Shown: piece after piece, positions 6,889-14,714 of the stretch
Layout: each line of letters begins with the position of its first letter
Position numbering within the stretch: the first letter of the stretch is position 1
NCBI RefSeq assembly: GCF_030452765.1
Contig: NZ_JAKDLO010000018.1
Location: 1 to 38,129, forward strand
From: Intrasporangium sp.
Lineage (GTDB): Bacteria > Actinomycetota > Actinomycetes > Actinomycetales > Dermatophilaceae
Direction: 5' to 3'
DNA length: 38,129 nucleotides
The notes under the pieces: model-generated
Database searches by the model: none
The model's input: the letters and a program-made list of their open reading frames with translations, nothing else
Told to the model about the DNA's origin: nothing
Position numbers and translations under genes: made by a program

Positions 6889-8514
6889 ATGCCCTTCGAG
6901 ACCATCCTCACCCCCGAGCTCATCGAGAAGTACACGTCCGGCGGCTACTGGGTCGGTCGGACCCTCACCGACGACCTCGACATGGCTGCCGAGCGCACGC
7001 CCGACAAGGTCGCCTTCGTCGACCCACGACGCGAGATCACCTATGCCGTTCTGCGGGCCGAGGTGGACCGGTGCGCTCTCGGCCTGCTCGAGCTGGGCAT
7101 CGGGTCTGGCGACGTCGTCTCGTTCCAGCTGCCCAACTGGATCGAGTGGGTCGTCCTGCACCTCGCCTGCACCCGGATCGGGGCGGTGAGCAACCCGCTG
7201 ATCCCGATCTACCGGCAGCGCGAGGTCGGCTTCATGGTGGGCCTCGCGGGCTCCAAGCTCGTCGTCGTGCCGCGGGAGTTCCGTGGCTACGACCACGTGT
7301 CGCTCATCGAGTCGCTCCAGGCCGACTGGCCCACCTTCGAGCACCTGCTCGTGGTCGGCGGTCCGCAGTCACCCGGCTCGTGGGAGACGTTCATGGCGAC
7401 GCCGTGGGAGGAGCGACGCGACCCGGCCGGGCTCGCTGCGCTGCGCCCCGACCCCAACGACGTCACGCTGCTCATCTTCACCTCGGGCACGACCGGGGAG
7501 CCCAAAGGGGTCATGCACACCCACAACACCCTCATCGCCGCGGACAACCCGCTGCCGGACCGGCTCGGGGTCTCCTCCGAGAGCGTCGTCCACATGGCCT
7601 CGACGCTGGCGCACCTGACCGGATGCCTCTACGGGGCCCGGCTCGTCGTGCAGTTCGGCGCCACCGGGATCTTCCAGGACGTCTGGGACCCGGCCGTTTT
7701 CGTCGACCTCGTCGAGCACCACGGCATCACCCAGGCCGCGGGCGCGACCCCGTTCCTGCACGACACCCTGTCCGTCGAGGGGCTCGCCGACCGCAAGCTG
7801 GACACCCTGGTCAGGTTCGGCTGCTTCGGCGCCCCGATCCCCCGGACCCTTGTCCGCCGTGCCAAGGAGGTCCTGCCTGGCCTCGCCGTCCTCGGCGGCT
7901 GGGGCCAGACCGAGAACTCCCTCGTCACGCTCGGCATCCCGGGCGACCCCGAGGAGAAGGTCGTCGAGACCGACGGATACCCGTGGCCGGGCATGCAGAT
8001 CCGGACGGTCGACGCCGTCGGCGCCGCGGTCCCCGCCGGTGAGGAGGGCCGCATCCAGGTGCAGGGACCGTTCCTCTTCGTCGGCTACGCCCATCGGATG
8101 AAGCTGACCCAGGACTCCTTCGACGGCGACTGGTTCGACACCGGCGACCTCGGCATCATCGACGACGACGGCTACCTCAGGCTCTCCGGCCGCACCAAGG
8201 ACATCATCGTCCGGGGCGGCGAGAACATTCCGGTCGCCTACCTCGAGGACGCGCTCTACGAGGACCCTCGTATCGTGGCCGTGGCCGTTGTCGGGATGCC
8301 CGACGAGCGGCTCCAGGAGCGGGCCGCCGCCTGCGTCGTCCTGGCACCCGGGGCGTCCCTGACCTTCCAGGAGCTGCAGGACCTGCTCCGGGAGAAGGGC
8401 GTCGCCAAGCAGTACTGGCCCGAGCGGCTCGGCATCCTCGACGAGCTGCCGCGCACCCCGAGCGGCAAGATCCAGAAGTACCGCCTGCGCGACCGCTACC
8501 GCCAGGAGACCTGA
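6889..8514 (+). CDS. aliA: AMP-dependent acyl-CoA ligase, cyclohexanecarboxylate-CoA ligase-like (AliA)
   Basis: A 541-residue ANL-superfamily ligase that activates a carboxylic acid to its CoA thioester via the adenylate. The phosphate loop TSGTTGEPKG is at 198-207, the hinge region shows FDTGDLGIIDDDGYL and GRTKDIIVRGGENI, and the catalytic C-terminal Lys is in TPSGKIQKYRLR (about 527). The N-terminus (GYWVGRTLTDDLDMAAERTPD) resembles AliA-type ligases rather than FadD. It follows the SDR by 50 bp with a GACGAGG ribosome site, completing a ligase-dehydrogenase-hydroxyacyl dehydrogenase set. A hydratase (BadK) and ring-cleaving hydrolase (BadI) are not in the window. Confidence 0.87.
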   Translation: MPFETILTPELIEKYTSGGYWVGRTLTDDLDMAAERTPDKVAFVDPRREITYAVLRAEVDRCALGLLELGIGSGDVVSFQLPNWIEWVVLHLACTRIGAVSNPLIPIYRQREVGFMVGLAGSKLVVVPREFRGYDHVSLIESLQADWPTFEHLLVVGGPQSPGSWETFMATPWEERRDPAGLAALRPDPNDVTLLIFTSGTTGEPKGVMHTHNTLIAADNPLPDRLGVSSESVVHMASTLAHLTGCLYGARLVVQFGATGIFQDVWDPAVFVDLVEHHGITQAAGATPFLHDTLSVEGLADRKLDTLVRFGCFGAPIPRTLVRRAKEVLPGLAVLGGWGQTENSLVTLGIPGDPEEKVVETDGYPWPGMQIRTVDAVGAAVPAGEEGRIQVQGPFLFVGYAHRMKLTQDSFDGDWFDTGDLGIIDDDGYLRLSGRTKDIIVRGGENIPVAYLEDALYEDPRIVAVAVVGMPDERLQERAAACVVLAPGASLTFQELQDLLREKGVAKQYWPERLGILDELPRTPSGKIQKYRLRDRYRQET

Positions 8515-8772
8515 CCCCGCCGCGGCCCGAGCCGGCCCCTGCCGCCGTCTCTGCCCAGGTCCCCGCGACCACCCCCTAGCGCCAGTTGTCCCTGGCCATG
8601 AGAAGGCCTCCATTGGTGCGCGAGGGCGGCCCGGCGGGCGAGTCGGTCGCTGTCTCGCACGGCACGACCGAGCTCGTCGAAAACCTTCCAGTCCAGGCCG
8701 GCACGGACGAGATGGGTCAGCCGAACGACCGTACCCGGGGCCGGCTCGTGACCTTGTCCGTATGCCGCTCAG

Positions 8773-8932
8773 GCCCTTCGGCTCCGAGCGGACCACTCAC
8801 AATCCAGCCGCGGCCGGAAAGTTGGAGCCGTTCGGCTCCGAGCGGACCACTCACAATCCAGCCGCGGCGGGAAAGTTGGAGCCCTTCGGCACGAACCCCC
8901 ACTCACAATCCAGCCGCGGCGGGAAAGTTGGA
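8773..8932. repeat. 54-bp tandem repeat, three copies
   Basis: Three consecutive units at 8773-8826, 8827-8880 and 8881-8932 share CACTCACAATCCAGCCGCGG then GAAAGTTGGAGCC. Unit 3 is two bases shorter and diverges where units 1 and 2 read CTCCGAGCGGA. The period is a multiple of three, so it creates a spurious 61-codon minus-strand ORF. It sits in a 557-bp stretch (8515-9071) without an intact gene; the part from 8515 to 8772 shows nothing I can identify. Confidence 0.85.
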
Positions 8933-8972
8933 GCCCGGGTCACAGCGGTATACCGAATATCGATGCGGCGGG

Positions 8973-9047
8973 TCAGTCGCGCGCCGAGTAGTTGGGGGCC
9001 TCGACGATGGCCTGGATGTCGTGTGGGTGGCTCTCCTCGAGCCCGGC
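8973..9047 (-). pseudogene. guaB: 3' remnant of an IMP dehydrogenase gene (guaB)
   Basis: On the minus strand 24 codons plus stop read AGLEESHPHDIQAIVEAPNY followed by SARD and TGA. This is the characteristic C-terminus of actinobacterial IMP dehydrogenases (AGL.ESHPHD...EAPNY). No other guaB sequence lies upstream, because the argS stop is only 25 bp away on that side. It is therefore an isolated gene tail between argS and the 54-bp repeat, either a deletion scar or a copied 3' end. Confidence 0.7.
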
Positions 9048-9071
9048 GCAGAAGAAGGGGAGAGGAAGGGT

Positions 9072-10832
9072 TCACATCTGCTCGGGCGCCTCGATACCGA
9101 GCAGGTCGAGGCCGGTCACCATGGTCCGCAGCACGAGGGCGCTCAGGGTCAGGCGCGACTGTCTGACCTGCTCGGTCTCGGCCTTGAGCACCGGGCAGCT
9201 CTCGTAGAACGCCGAGAAGGCCTGGGCCAGCTCGAACAGGTAGCCGGTGAGGCGGTGCGGCTCGTACTCGGAGCCGACCGCGACGAGGACGTCGGGGAAG
9301 TCGAGCAGCCGCTTGGCGAGGTCGCGCCCCGCGGGCTGCGCAACCGCGACGGGTGCGCGCTGGGCCAGCGGGTCGAGGCCGGCCTGCCGGAAGATCGAAC
9401 GCACCCGGGCGACTACGTACTGCAGGTACGGCCCGGTGTTGCCGGTGAGCGAGACCATCCGCTCGAGGTCGAAGACGTACTCGCTGTCGTGGGCCACGGA
9501 CAGGTCGGCGTACTTGACCGCGCCGATGCCGACCTGCCGGGCGATCCTCGCCCGCGTCTGCTCGTCGAGGTCGGGGCGGGCCGCGTCGATGACGCCCTGC
9601 GCCACCTCGACCGCCTCGTCCAGCAGCATCATGAGTCGCAGCGGCTTGCCCGACCTGGTCTTGAGGATCTTGCGGTCCGGACCGAGGACGTTGCCGATCT
9701 GGACGTGCACGGGGGTGATCTCGTCGGGCAGCCACCCCGCCTTGCGGGCGGTGTCCCAGACCATGTTCAGGTGCAGGGCCTGCGGCGCCCCGATGACGTA
9801 GAGCACCCGGTGCGCTTCCAGCTCCGCGACACGGTACTTGATCGTCGCGAGATCCGTTGTGGCATAGCCGTATCCGCCATCGGACTTGCGGATGATCAGC
9901 GGCACCGGCCTGCCCTCGCGGCCGGTGTAGCCGTCGAGGAAGACGCACAGGGCGCCGTCGGAGACCGTGGCGATGCCGGCGGCCTCGAGCTCGTCGCAGA
10001 CCGCGCCGAGCATGTCGTTGTACATCGACTCGCCGGCGAGGTCCGCATCGGTCAAGGTGACGCCGAGCGTCCGGTAGACCTTGTTGAAGTAGGCCTTGGA
10101 CAGGTCGACGAGCCTCTGCCAGTGCACCAGCGTCGCCTCGTCGCCGGCCTGGAGGCTGACCACCCGGGCCCGCGCCCGCACGTCGAAATCGCCTGCGCTG
10201 CCGGGCGGTTCGGCCTTCTCGGCCGAGTCGAACTTGGCCCGGGCGGCCTGGTAGAAGGCGTTCGGGTCGGTGACGAGCAGACCCGCCTCGTCGGAGTCCT
10301 CGCCGACCTCGAGGAGGTGCTCGATGAGCATGCCGAACGGGGTGCCCCAGTCGCCGACGTGGTTCTGCCGGATGACGTGGTGGCCGAGGTGTTCCAGGGT
10401 CCGCGCGAGCGAGTCGCCCACGATCGTCGTGCGCAGGTGCCCGACGTGCATCTCCTTGGCGACGTTGGGCGCCGAGTAGTCGATCGGGATGTTCTCGGGT
10501 GTCTGCGCCGGCACCCCGAGCCGCTCGTCGACCGTGACCGCGCCGAGCAGGGAGTCGATCCACCGGTCGCTGAGGGTGAGGTTTACGAACCCCGGGCCGC
10601 TCACCTCGACCGTGTCGCACACGCCGTCGAGGTCGAGTGCCTCGACGATCTTGGCCGCGAGGTCTCGTGGCGGCATCCCGACCCGCTTGGCGAGCGCGAG
10701 GGCCGCGTTGACCTGCACGTCCGCGAACTGCGACGGCCGCAGCACCGGGTCCGCGTCTCGGTAGCCGTCGCCGAGGACCGCGGCGATCGCGGTCTGGACC
10801 TTCGGGGCGAGCGCGACGCGCGGGGAGACCAT
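9072..10832 (-). CDS. argS: Arginyl-tRNA synthetase
   Basis: Charges tRNA-Arg. The 586 residues are the normal class I ArgS length. Visible parts are the N-terminal additional domain (1-110, GYRDADPVLRPSQFADVQVN), the HIGH-type signature HVGH at 129-132 within PNVAKEMHVGHLRTT, the KMSKS-equivalent loop as LKTRSGKPLRL, and the anticodon-binding helical domain ending LDLLGIEAPEQM. I choose the ATG at 10832; the ORF-track start at 10928 extends into the upstream gene. It is 35 bp downstream of the sunset-domain gene and probably cotranscribed with it. A tRNA-Arg(ACG) gene lies at 15504, unlinked. Confidence 0.96.
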   Translation of the reverse strand: MVSPRVALAPKVQTAIAAVLGDGYRDADPVLRPSQFADVQVNAALALAKRVGMPPRDLAAKIVEALDLDGVCDTVEVSGPGFVNLTLSDRWIDSLLGAVTVDERLGVPAQTPENIPIDYSAPNVAKEMHVGHLRTTIVGDSLARTLEHLGHHVIRQNHVGDWGTPFGMLIEHLLEVGEDSDEAGLLVTDPNAFYQAARAKFDSAEKAEPPGSAGDFDVRARARVVSLQAGDEATLVHWQRLVDLSKAYFNKVYRTLGVTLTDADLAGESMYNDMLGAVCDELEAAGIATVSDGALCVFLDGYTGREGRPVPLIIRKSDGGYGYATTDLATIKYRVAELEAHRVLYVIGAPQALHLNMVWDTARKAGWLPDEITPVHVQIGNVLGPDRKILKTRSGKPLRLMMLLDEAVEVAQGVIDAARPDLDEQTRARIARQVGIGAVKYADLSVAHDSEYVFDLERMVSLTGNTGPYLQYVVARVRSIFRQAGLDPLAQRAPVAVAQPAGRDLAKRLLDFPDVLVAVGSEYEPHRLTGYLFELAQAFSAFYESCPVLKAETEQVRQSRLTLSALVLRTMVTGLDLLGIEAPEQM

Positions 10833-10867
10833 GCGCGCCAGTCTAGGAGCGTGCCCGAGGCTCCCGC

Positions 10868-11452
10868 TCAGCCGCCCGATGTGGGGCGGTAGCCGAAGTG
10901 GTACGCGGCGCGCTCGTCGTAGAACCACACGTCCGGCTCCACGTCCTCGTAGCCCGGGGAGCCGGGTACGAGGTAGGTTCCCGTCCCGCGGACCGCCTTG
11001 ACCCCGTGGCCCAACGGCTGGGCGCCGTCGCGGATGGGAGCCGCGGAGCCGACACCGTAACCGCCGTCACGAACCTCTGCCAGGCTCGAGATGCGCCGCG
11101 CAGGCGGGGGCAGGGCCACATCCAGCTCCCCGGCCTCAGCGCCTGCCGGCTCTCCGGCCGAGGCCACGGCACACACCACCTCCACAGCGGGTTCGGCCAA
11201 CGTGCGGGTCGCGGTTCCGTGGTCGGTGGACGCCGGAGCGCCGACCGGCTCCAACACCGAGGCCCGGTCCATCACCGGGGTCCGGTCCACCACCCGAGGC
11301 ACTGCGACGGGCGGCAGGGCGGCATGGGCGGGCAGCGACCTCGCCGCGCGCCGGCGCTCCTCCTGGCGGCGGCGCGACGAGGCGACGAACAGGCTCGCGA
11401 TGACGGCGGCAGCAAGCGCGATCCACAGGATCAGCGTGGTGAAGTCAGACAT
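10868..11452 (-). CDS. Membrane-anchored protein with C-terminal sunset-type domain
   Basis: A 194-residue protein with one N-terminal membrane segment (about 6-26, LILWIALAAAVIASLFVASS), a basic stop-transfer (RRRQEERRR), a low-complexity Ala/Val/Pro linker, and a C-terminal block YLVPGSPGYEDVEPDVWFYD followed by ERAAYHFGYRP. That block matches the general form of the small actinobacterial sunset domain (aromatic-x-PGSP...W/F..E..A..AG[FY]RP), whose function is not established. The topology predicts a single-pass protein with the C-terminal domain outside or inside depending on insertion; I cannot decide. It lies directly upstream of argS on the same strand. Confidence 0.8.
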   Translation of the reverse strand: MSDFTTLILWIALAAAVIASLFVASSRRRQEERRRAARSLPAHAALPPVAVPRVVDRTPVMDRASVLEPVGAPASTDHGTATRTLAEPAVEVVCAVASAGEPAGAEAGELDVALPPPARRISSLAEVRDGGYGVGSAAPIRDGAQPLGHGVKAVRGTGTYLVPGSPGYEDVEPDVWFYDERAAYHFGYRPTSGG

Positions 11453-11565
11453 GTGGTTGTCCTCGTGGTCGGGTTCCCTTCACGGGCAACCTACTGCCCC
11501 AGGCCCTCCGTCCGCGGCAGCCCCTGAACGCCACGCCGGGGAACGTGGCGCGGCGCGGACTCAGG

Positions 11566-11597
11566 GGTATGCCGCTCAGCCGGCTGGGCGGCATACC
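11566..11597. repeat. 32-bp near-perfect palindrome built from the CGGCATAC repeat
   Basis: GGTATGCCGCTCAGCC is followed directly by GGCTGGGCGGCATACC, its reverse complement except for one wobble position. As RNA it would form a long GC hairpin. It sits between the stop of the acyl-CoA ligase (minus) and the start of the sunset-domain gene, so it may end or process that transcript, but no T-run follows. The same GGTATGCCGCTCAGC string recurs elsewhere in the window. Confidence 0.75.
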
Positions 11598-11643
11598 TTC
11601 GGTCCGGCGGGTGGCGCGGGTGTCGGCAGACGGCAGCAGGCGG

Positions 11644-13284
11644 TCAGCCGAGGCCGAGCCTCTTGCTGGTCGTCTCGCGCATCTCGACCTTGCGGATCTT
11701 GCCGGTGACAGTCATCGGGAACTCGTCGACGATCTCGACGTAGCGCGGGATCTTGTAGTGCGCGAGCTTGCCCGTGCAGAACGCCCGCAACGACTCCGCG
11801 GTGATCGGCTCGGCGCCGGGCCGCATCCGGATCCACGCGCACAGCTCCTCGCCGTACTTCTCGTCGGGCACCCCGATGACCTGGGCGTCGACGATGTCGG
11901 GGTGGGTGTAGAGGAACTCCTCGATCTCGCGCGGGTAGACGTTCTCACCGCCACGGATGACCATGTCCTTGATCCGGCCGGTGATCTCGACGTACCCGTC
12001 CTCGTGCATGACGCCGAGGTCGCCGGTGCGCATCCAGCCGTCGATGATCGCCTCGGCGGTCTTGTCCGGCTGCTCCCAGTAGCCGAGCATCACCGAGTAG
12101 CCCTTGGTCTGGAACTCCCCGGCCACCCCGCGCGGCACCACCTCTGCGGTGGCCGGGTCGACGATACGGATCTGCAGGTGCGGGCCGACCCGCCCGACCG
12201 TGGCCGTCTTGCGCTCGAAGGTGTCGTCGGTGCGGGTCTGCGTCGACACCGGCGAGGTCTCGGTCATGCCGTAGCAGATCGTCAGCTCCCCGATGCCCGA
12301 GGCGATGACCCTCTTCATCAGCTCGGCCGGACACGTCGAGCCGGCCATGATCCCGGTGCGCACCGAGCCGATGTCGTAGTCGGCGAAGTTGGGCAGGTTC
12401 CACTCGGCGATGAACATCGTCGGCACCCCGTAGAGGGAGGTGATCTTCTCGTCCTGCACCGTCTGCAAGGTGATGGCCGGGTCGAACCCGGGGCCCGGGA
12501 TGACCATGCACGCGCCGATGGACGTGCAGGCGAGGTTGCCCATGACCATGCCGAAGCAGTGGTAGAAGGGCACCGGGATGCAGACCCGGTCGACCTCGGT
12601 GTAGTCGCAGAGCCGGCCGACGAAGAAGCCGTTGTTGAGGATGTTGCGGTGCGAGAGGGTGGCGCCCTTGGGGAAGCCCGTCGTGCCCGAGGTGTACTGG
12701 ATGTTGATCGCGTCGTTGTTCCCTAGGGTCGACTGGACCTGGCCCAGCTCCTCTGCCGAGACCTCGTCGGCGTGCGAGAGCAGCTCGTCCCAGTCGGGCG
12801 TGCCGATGAGGACGACGCGCTCGAGCCCGGGAACGTCGGGGCGCACCTGCTCGATCATCGTGGCGTAGTCGCTCGTCTTGAACTCCTTGGCCGAGATGAG
12901 CGTCGAGATGCCGGCCTGCCGCAGGACGTAGTCGAGCTCGTGGGCGCGGTAGGACGGGTTGATGTTGACCAGGATCGCGCCCATCTTCGCGGTTGCGTAC
13001 TGGGTCAGCGTCCACTCGGAGCAGTTCGGTGCCCAGATCCCGACCCGGTCACCCTTGCCGACGCCGACCGCAAGCAGCGCCCGCGCCAGCCGCTCGACGT
13101 CGGCCTGCAGCTCGGTGTAGGTCCAGCGCTTGCCCTGCGCGACGTCGACGAGCGCCTCCCGGTCGGGGAAGCGGGCCACCGTCGCGTCGAAGTTGTCCCC
13201 GATGGTCTGCTCGATGAGCGGCGGCTCGGTCTCGCCGACGGTATGGGACAGTGTCTCGGACGCGGTACGGGCAGGAGCGGACAT
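11644..13284 (-). CDS. AMP-binding fatty/medium-chain acyl-CoA synthetase
   Basis: A 546-residue ANL-superfamily ligase. It shows IQYTSGTTGFPKGATLSH (phosphate loop), YGMTETSPVSTQ (adenine pocket), GWMRTGDLGVMHEDGYVEIT and GRIKDMVIRGGENVYPREIEE (hinge), and the catalytic Lys in VTGKIRKVEMRE. This form is typical of AMP-binding fatty-acid-CoA ligases of actinobacterial beta-oxidation rather than acetyl-CoA synthetase. The ATG at 13284 has GGAGG eight bases upstream (ACGGAGG...); two earlier in-frame ATGs lack that support. It is a separate unit from the AliA-like ligase at 6889 and differs in its N-terminus. The substrate chain length is not deducible here. Confidence 0.92.
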   Translation of the reverse strand: MSAPARTASETLSHTVGETEPPLIEQTIGDNFDATVARFPDREALVDVAQGKRWTYTELQADVERLARALLAVGVGKGDRVGIWAPNCSEWTLTQYATAKMGAILVNINPSYRAHELDYVLRQAGISTLISAKEFKTSDYATMIEQVRPDVPGLERVVLIGTPDWDELLSHADEVSAEELGQVQSTLGNNDAINIQYTSGTTGFPKGATLSHRNILNNGFFVGRLCDYTEVDRVCIPVPFYHCFGMVMGNLACTSIGACMVIPGPGFDPAITLQTVQDEKITSLYGVPTMFIAEWNLPNFADYDIGSVRTGIMAGSTCPAELMKRVIASGIGELTICYGMTETSPVSTQTRTDDTFERKTATVGRVGPHLQIRIVDPATAEVVPRGVAGEFQTKGYSVMLGYWEQPDKTAEAIIDGWMRTGDLGVMHEDGYVEITGRIKDMVIRGGENVYPREIEEFLYTHPDIVDAQVIGVPDEKYGEELCAWIRMRPGAEPITAESLRAFCTGKLAHYKIPRYVEIVDEFPMTVTGKIRKVEMRETTSKRLGLG

Positions 13285-13412
13285 CGGTGGCCTCCGTGGC
13301 ATCGATCGGGTGTGCTTCGTACCAGCCAACCGCGCGTTCGGCATCCGAGGCAAGCAGTCGGCGCGTCCGGATCAGCCCGGTGGGGCGCCCGGGTGATACC
13401 GCAGCGGACCGG

Positions 13413-14075
13413 TCAGGCCGGGCTGTGCTCTCCGCGCAGCCGGTCTGCCCCGTCGCCGGCCAGCTCGTCCAGACGGGCCGTGCGGCCGGTGACGAGCAAC
13501 AGGAGCGCACCGATCGAGCCGGCGACCTCGGGGCCGTCACCCCTCGTCCATTCGGTGTCCGTGGCACGAAGGGTGTACCCGTCGAGCGGGAGCTTGTGGA
13601 ACACCCTGCCGAGCCAGGAGTCGCGCGTCTCCCATAGGCGGGTCGCGGCCAGTACCGTCGCAGGCACGGGCATCTCGAGGTCGGCACCGAGCGGCACGGC
13701 GATGTCCTGGCCGTGCACGAGGATGTCGCTCAGGGTCTCCAGTCGCGTCACGAACACGTTGTGGCGTCGCGACCCGATCATCGCCCGGACCCGGCCGATG
13801 ATCTGCTCGGTTGGCAGGCGGGCCTGGATCACGGCCGAGACGTGGATGGTCTGGTTGAGGGACCTGGCTCGCAGCAGCTCGGGGTGACGAGCCATGAAAG
13901 CGACGACGTCGCGGACCCCCTGCTGCTGCAGGGTCAGGTGCGCCGCGACGTGCCGCACGGTCCAGCCATCACACAGCGAGGGGTGCTGCCACTCCTTCGA
14001 GGTCAGACGCTCGAGCAGGTCGGCGGTCCGGCGGTACTGGTCATCGATGGCGGCCCAGATCTCGTCGTCGTCCAT
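13413..14075 (-). CDS. Maleylpyruvate isomerase-family mycothiol-dependent enzyme
   Basis: A 220-residue protein of the DinB/MDMPI superfamily. The N-terminal four-helix part has WQHPSLCDGWTVRHVAAHLT, the classic SLC.GW.V.dv.aHl signature, with His46 as a likely metal ligand, and SDILVHGQDI around 118-126 supplies a second His/Asp set. Family members use mycothiol as cofactor or act as metal-dependent thiol transferases; the substrate is unknown. It is transcribed divergently from a MarR regulator across a compact operator region. Its likely promoter (TTGCAG, 17 bp, TATATT on the minus strand, 14147-14175) lies inside that operator, so it is probably the MarR target. Confidence 0.85.
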   Translation of the reverse strand: MDDDEIWAAIDDQYRRTADLLERLTSKEWQHPSLCDGWTVRHVAAHLTLQQQGVRDVVAFMARHPELLRARSLNQTIHVSAVIQARLPTEQIIGRVRAMIGSRRHNVFVTRLETLSDILVHGQDIAVPLGADLEMPVPATVLAATRLWETRDSWLGRVFHKLPLDGYTLRATDTEWTRGDGPEVAGSIGALLLLVTGRTARLDELAGDGADRLRGEHSPA

Positions 14076-14126
14076 TGCAGCCTCCTTCGGCAGGTCCCCC
14101 GGGCCTCATGCGACCATTTCGGTAGA

Positions 14127-14175
14127 GTAGTCCTATCGACGAACCAAATATAGTTCGATAGTAGGACTACTGCAA
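14127..14175. promoter_or_regulatory. MarR operator with divergent promoters
   Basis: GTAGTCCTATCGA (14127-14139) and TCGATAGTAGGACTAC (14155-14170) form an interrupted inverted repeat, with an inner GAAC-caaatata-GTTC dyad. On the minus strand TTGCAG (14175-14170) and TATATT (14152-14147) are 17 bp apart, a good promoter for the mycothiol-family gene. On the plus strand TATAGT (14149-14154) is a likely -10 for marR with a weak -35. A MarR dimer here would shut both genes. Confidence 0.75.
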
Positions 14176-14186
14176 GGATGCTGCCG

Positions 14187-14633
14187 ATGAACCGCGAACT
14201 GCCCACCAGCCTGCTGATGCTGATCGCGGGGCGACACGCTCAGCAGCGCATCTTCGATGCCGTCCAGGCGGGCGGCTTCACTGACGTGACCCTCGCGCAG
14301 GGCCGGCTCATGGCAGGGATGGACCCCGAGGGGACCCGTCTGTCCGTCCTGGCCGATCGGGCCCAGGTCGCCAAGCAGACCGCCACCGCACTCGTCGACC
14401 GGCTCGAGAAGGGCGGCTACGTCGAACGGGTTCCCGACCCTGCGGACGGGAGGGCACGGCTCGTGCGGATGACGGCTCGGGCGCGGGCCGCGATCCCGGT
14501 GGCGCGCGACGAGGAGCAGCGCATCGAGGCCGAGTGGGCGGCATACCTCGGCCCGCGCCGGATGCGGCAGCTGCGGGAGGCCCTGACGGCGCTGCGGGAG
14601 GTCACCGACCCCTACGTCGAGCGTCGTGCCTGA
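14187..14633 (+). CDS. MarR-family transcriptional regulator
   Basis: A winged-helix regulator with LSVLADRAQVAKQTATALVD as the recognition helix region and RLEKGGYVERVPDPADGRAR as the wing with its conserved D..DGRAR. I place the start at the ATG at 14187 because AAGGA lies eight bases upstream; the ATG at 14178 used by the ORF track has no spacing to that site. This gives 148 residues, normal for the family. It sits opposite the mycothiol-family gene, with a strong inverted repeat between them, so self-regulation and control of that neighbour are likely. The ligand is unknown (often phenolic or electrophilic compounds in this family). Confidence 0.9.
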   Translation: MNRELPTSLLMLIAGRHAQQRIFDAVQAGGFTDVTLAQGRLMAGMDPEGTRLSVLADRAQVAKQTATALVDRLEKGGYVERVPDPADGRARLVRMTARARAAIPVARDEEQRIEAEWAAYLGPRRMRQLREALTALREVTDPYVERRA

Positions 14634-14714
14634 TCGGCGAAACCCTGCGATATTGCCCGACGGATTCGACCAAACCGTGCGAATCTTGGGTAGGGGAAGG
14701 GTGAGGAGGTCGCC

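Noticed and set aside
8515-8760. Minus-strand frame THLVRAGLDWKVFDELGRAV as a gene fragment
   Set aside because: It reads like protein but has no start and no recognised family, and it lies in a GC shadow of the ligase region. Kept only as a weak possibility.
8717-8902. 61-codon minus ORF with repeated LQLSRRGWIVSGPLGAE
   Set aside because: It is the translation of the 54-bp tandem repeat, without a ribosome site.
8586-10892. 768-codon plus ORF
   Set aside because: Antisense shadow of argS; composition (VEVGAGRVDDALRHLD type) is typical of GC-driven shadow frames.
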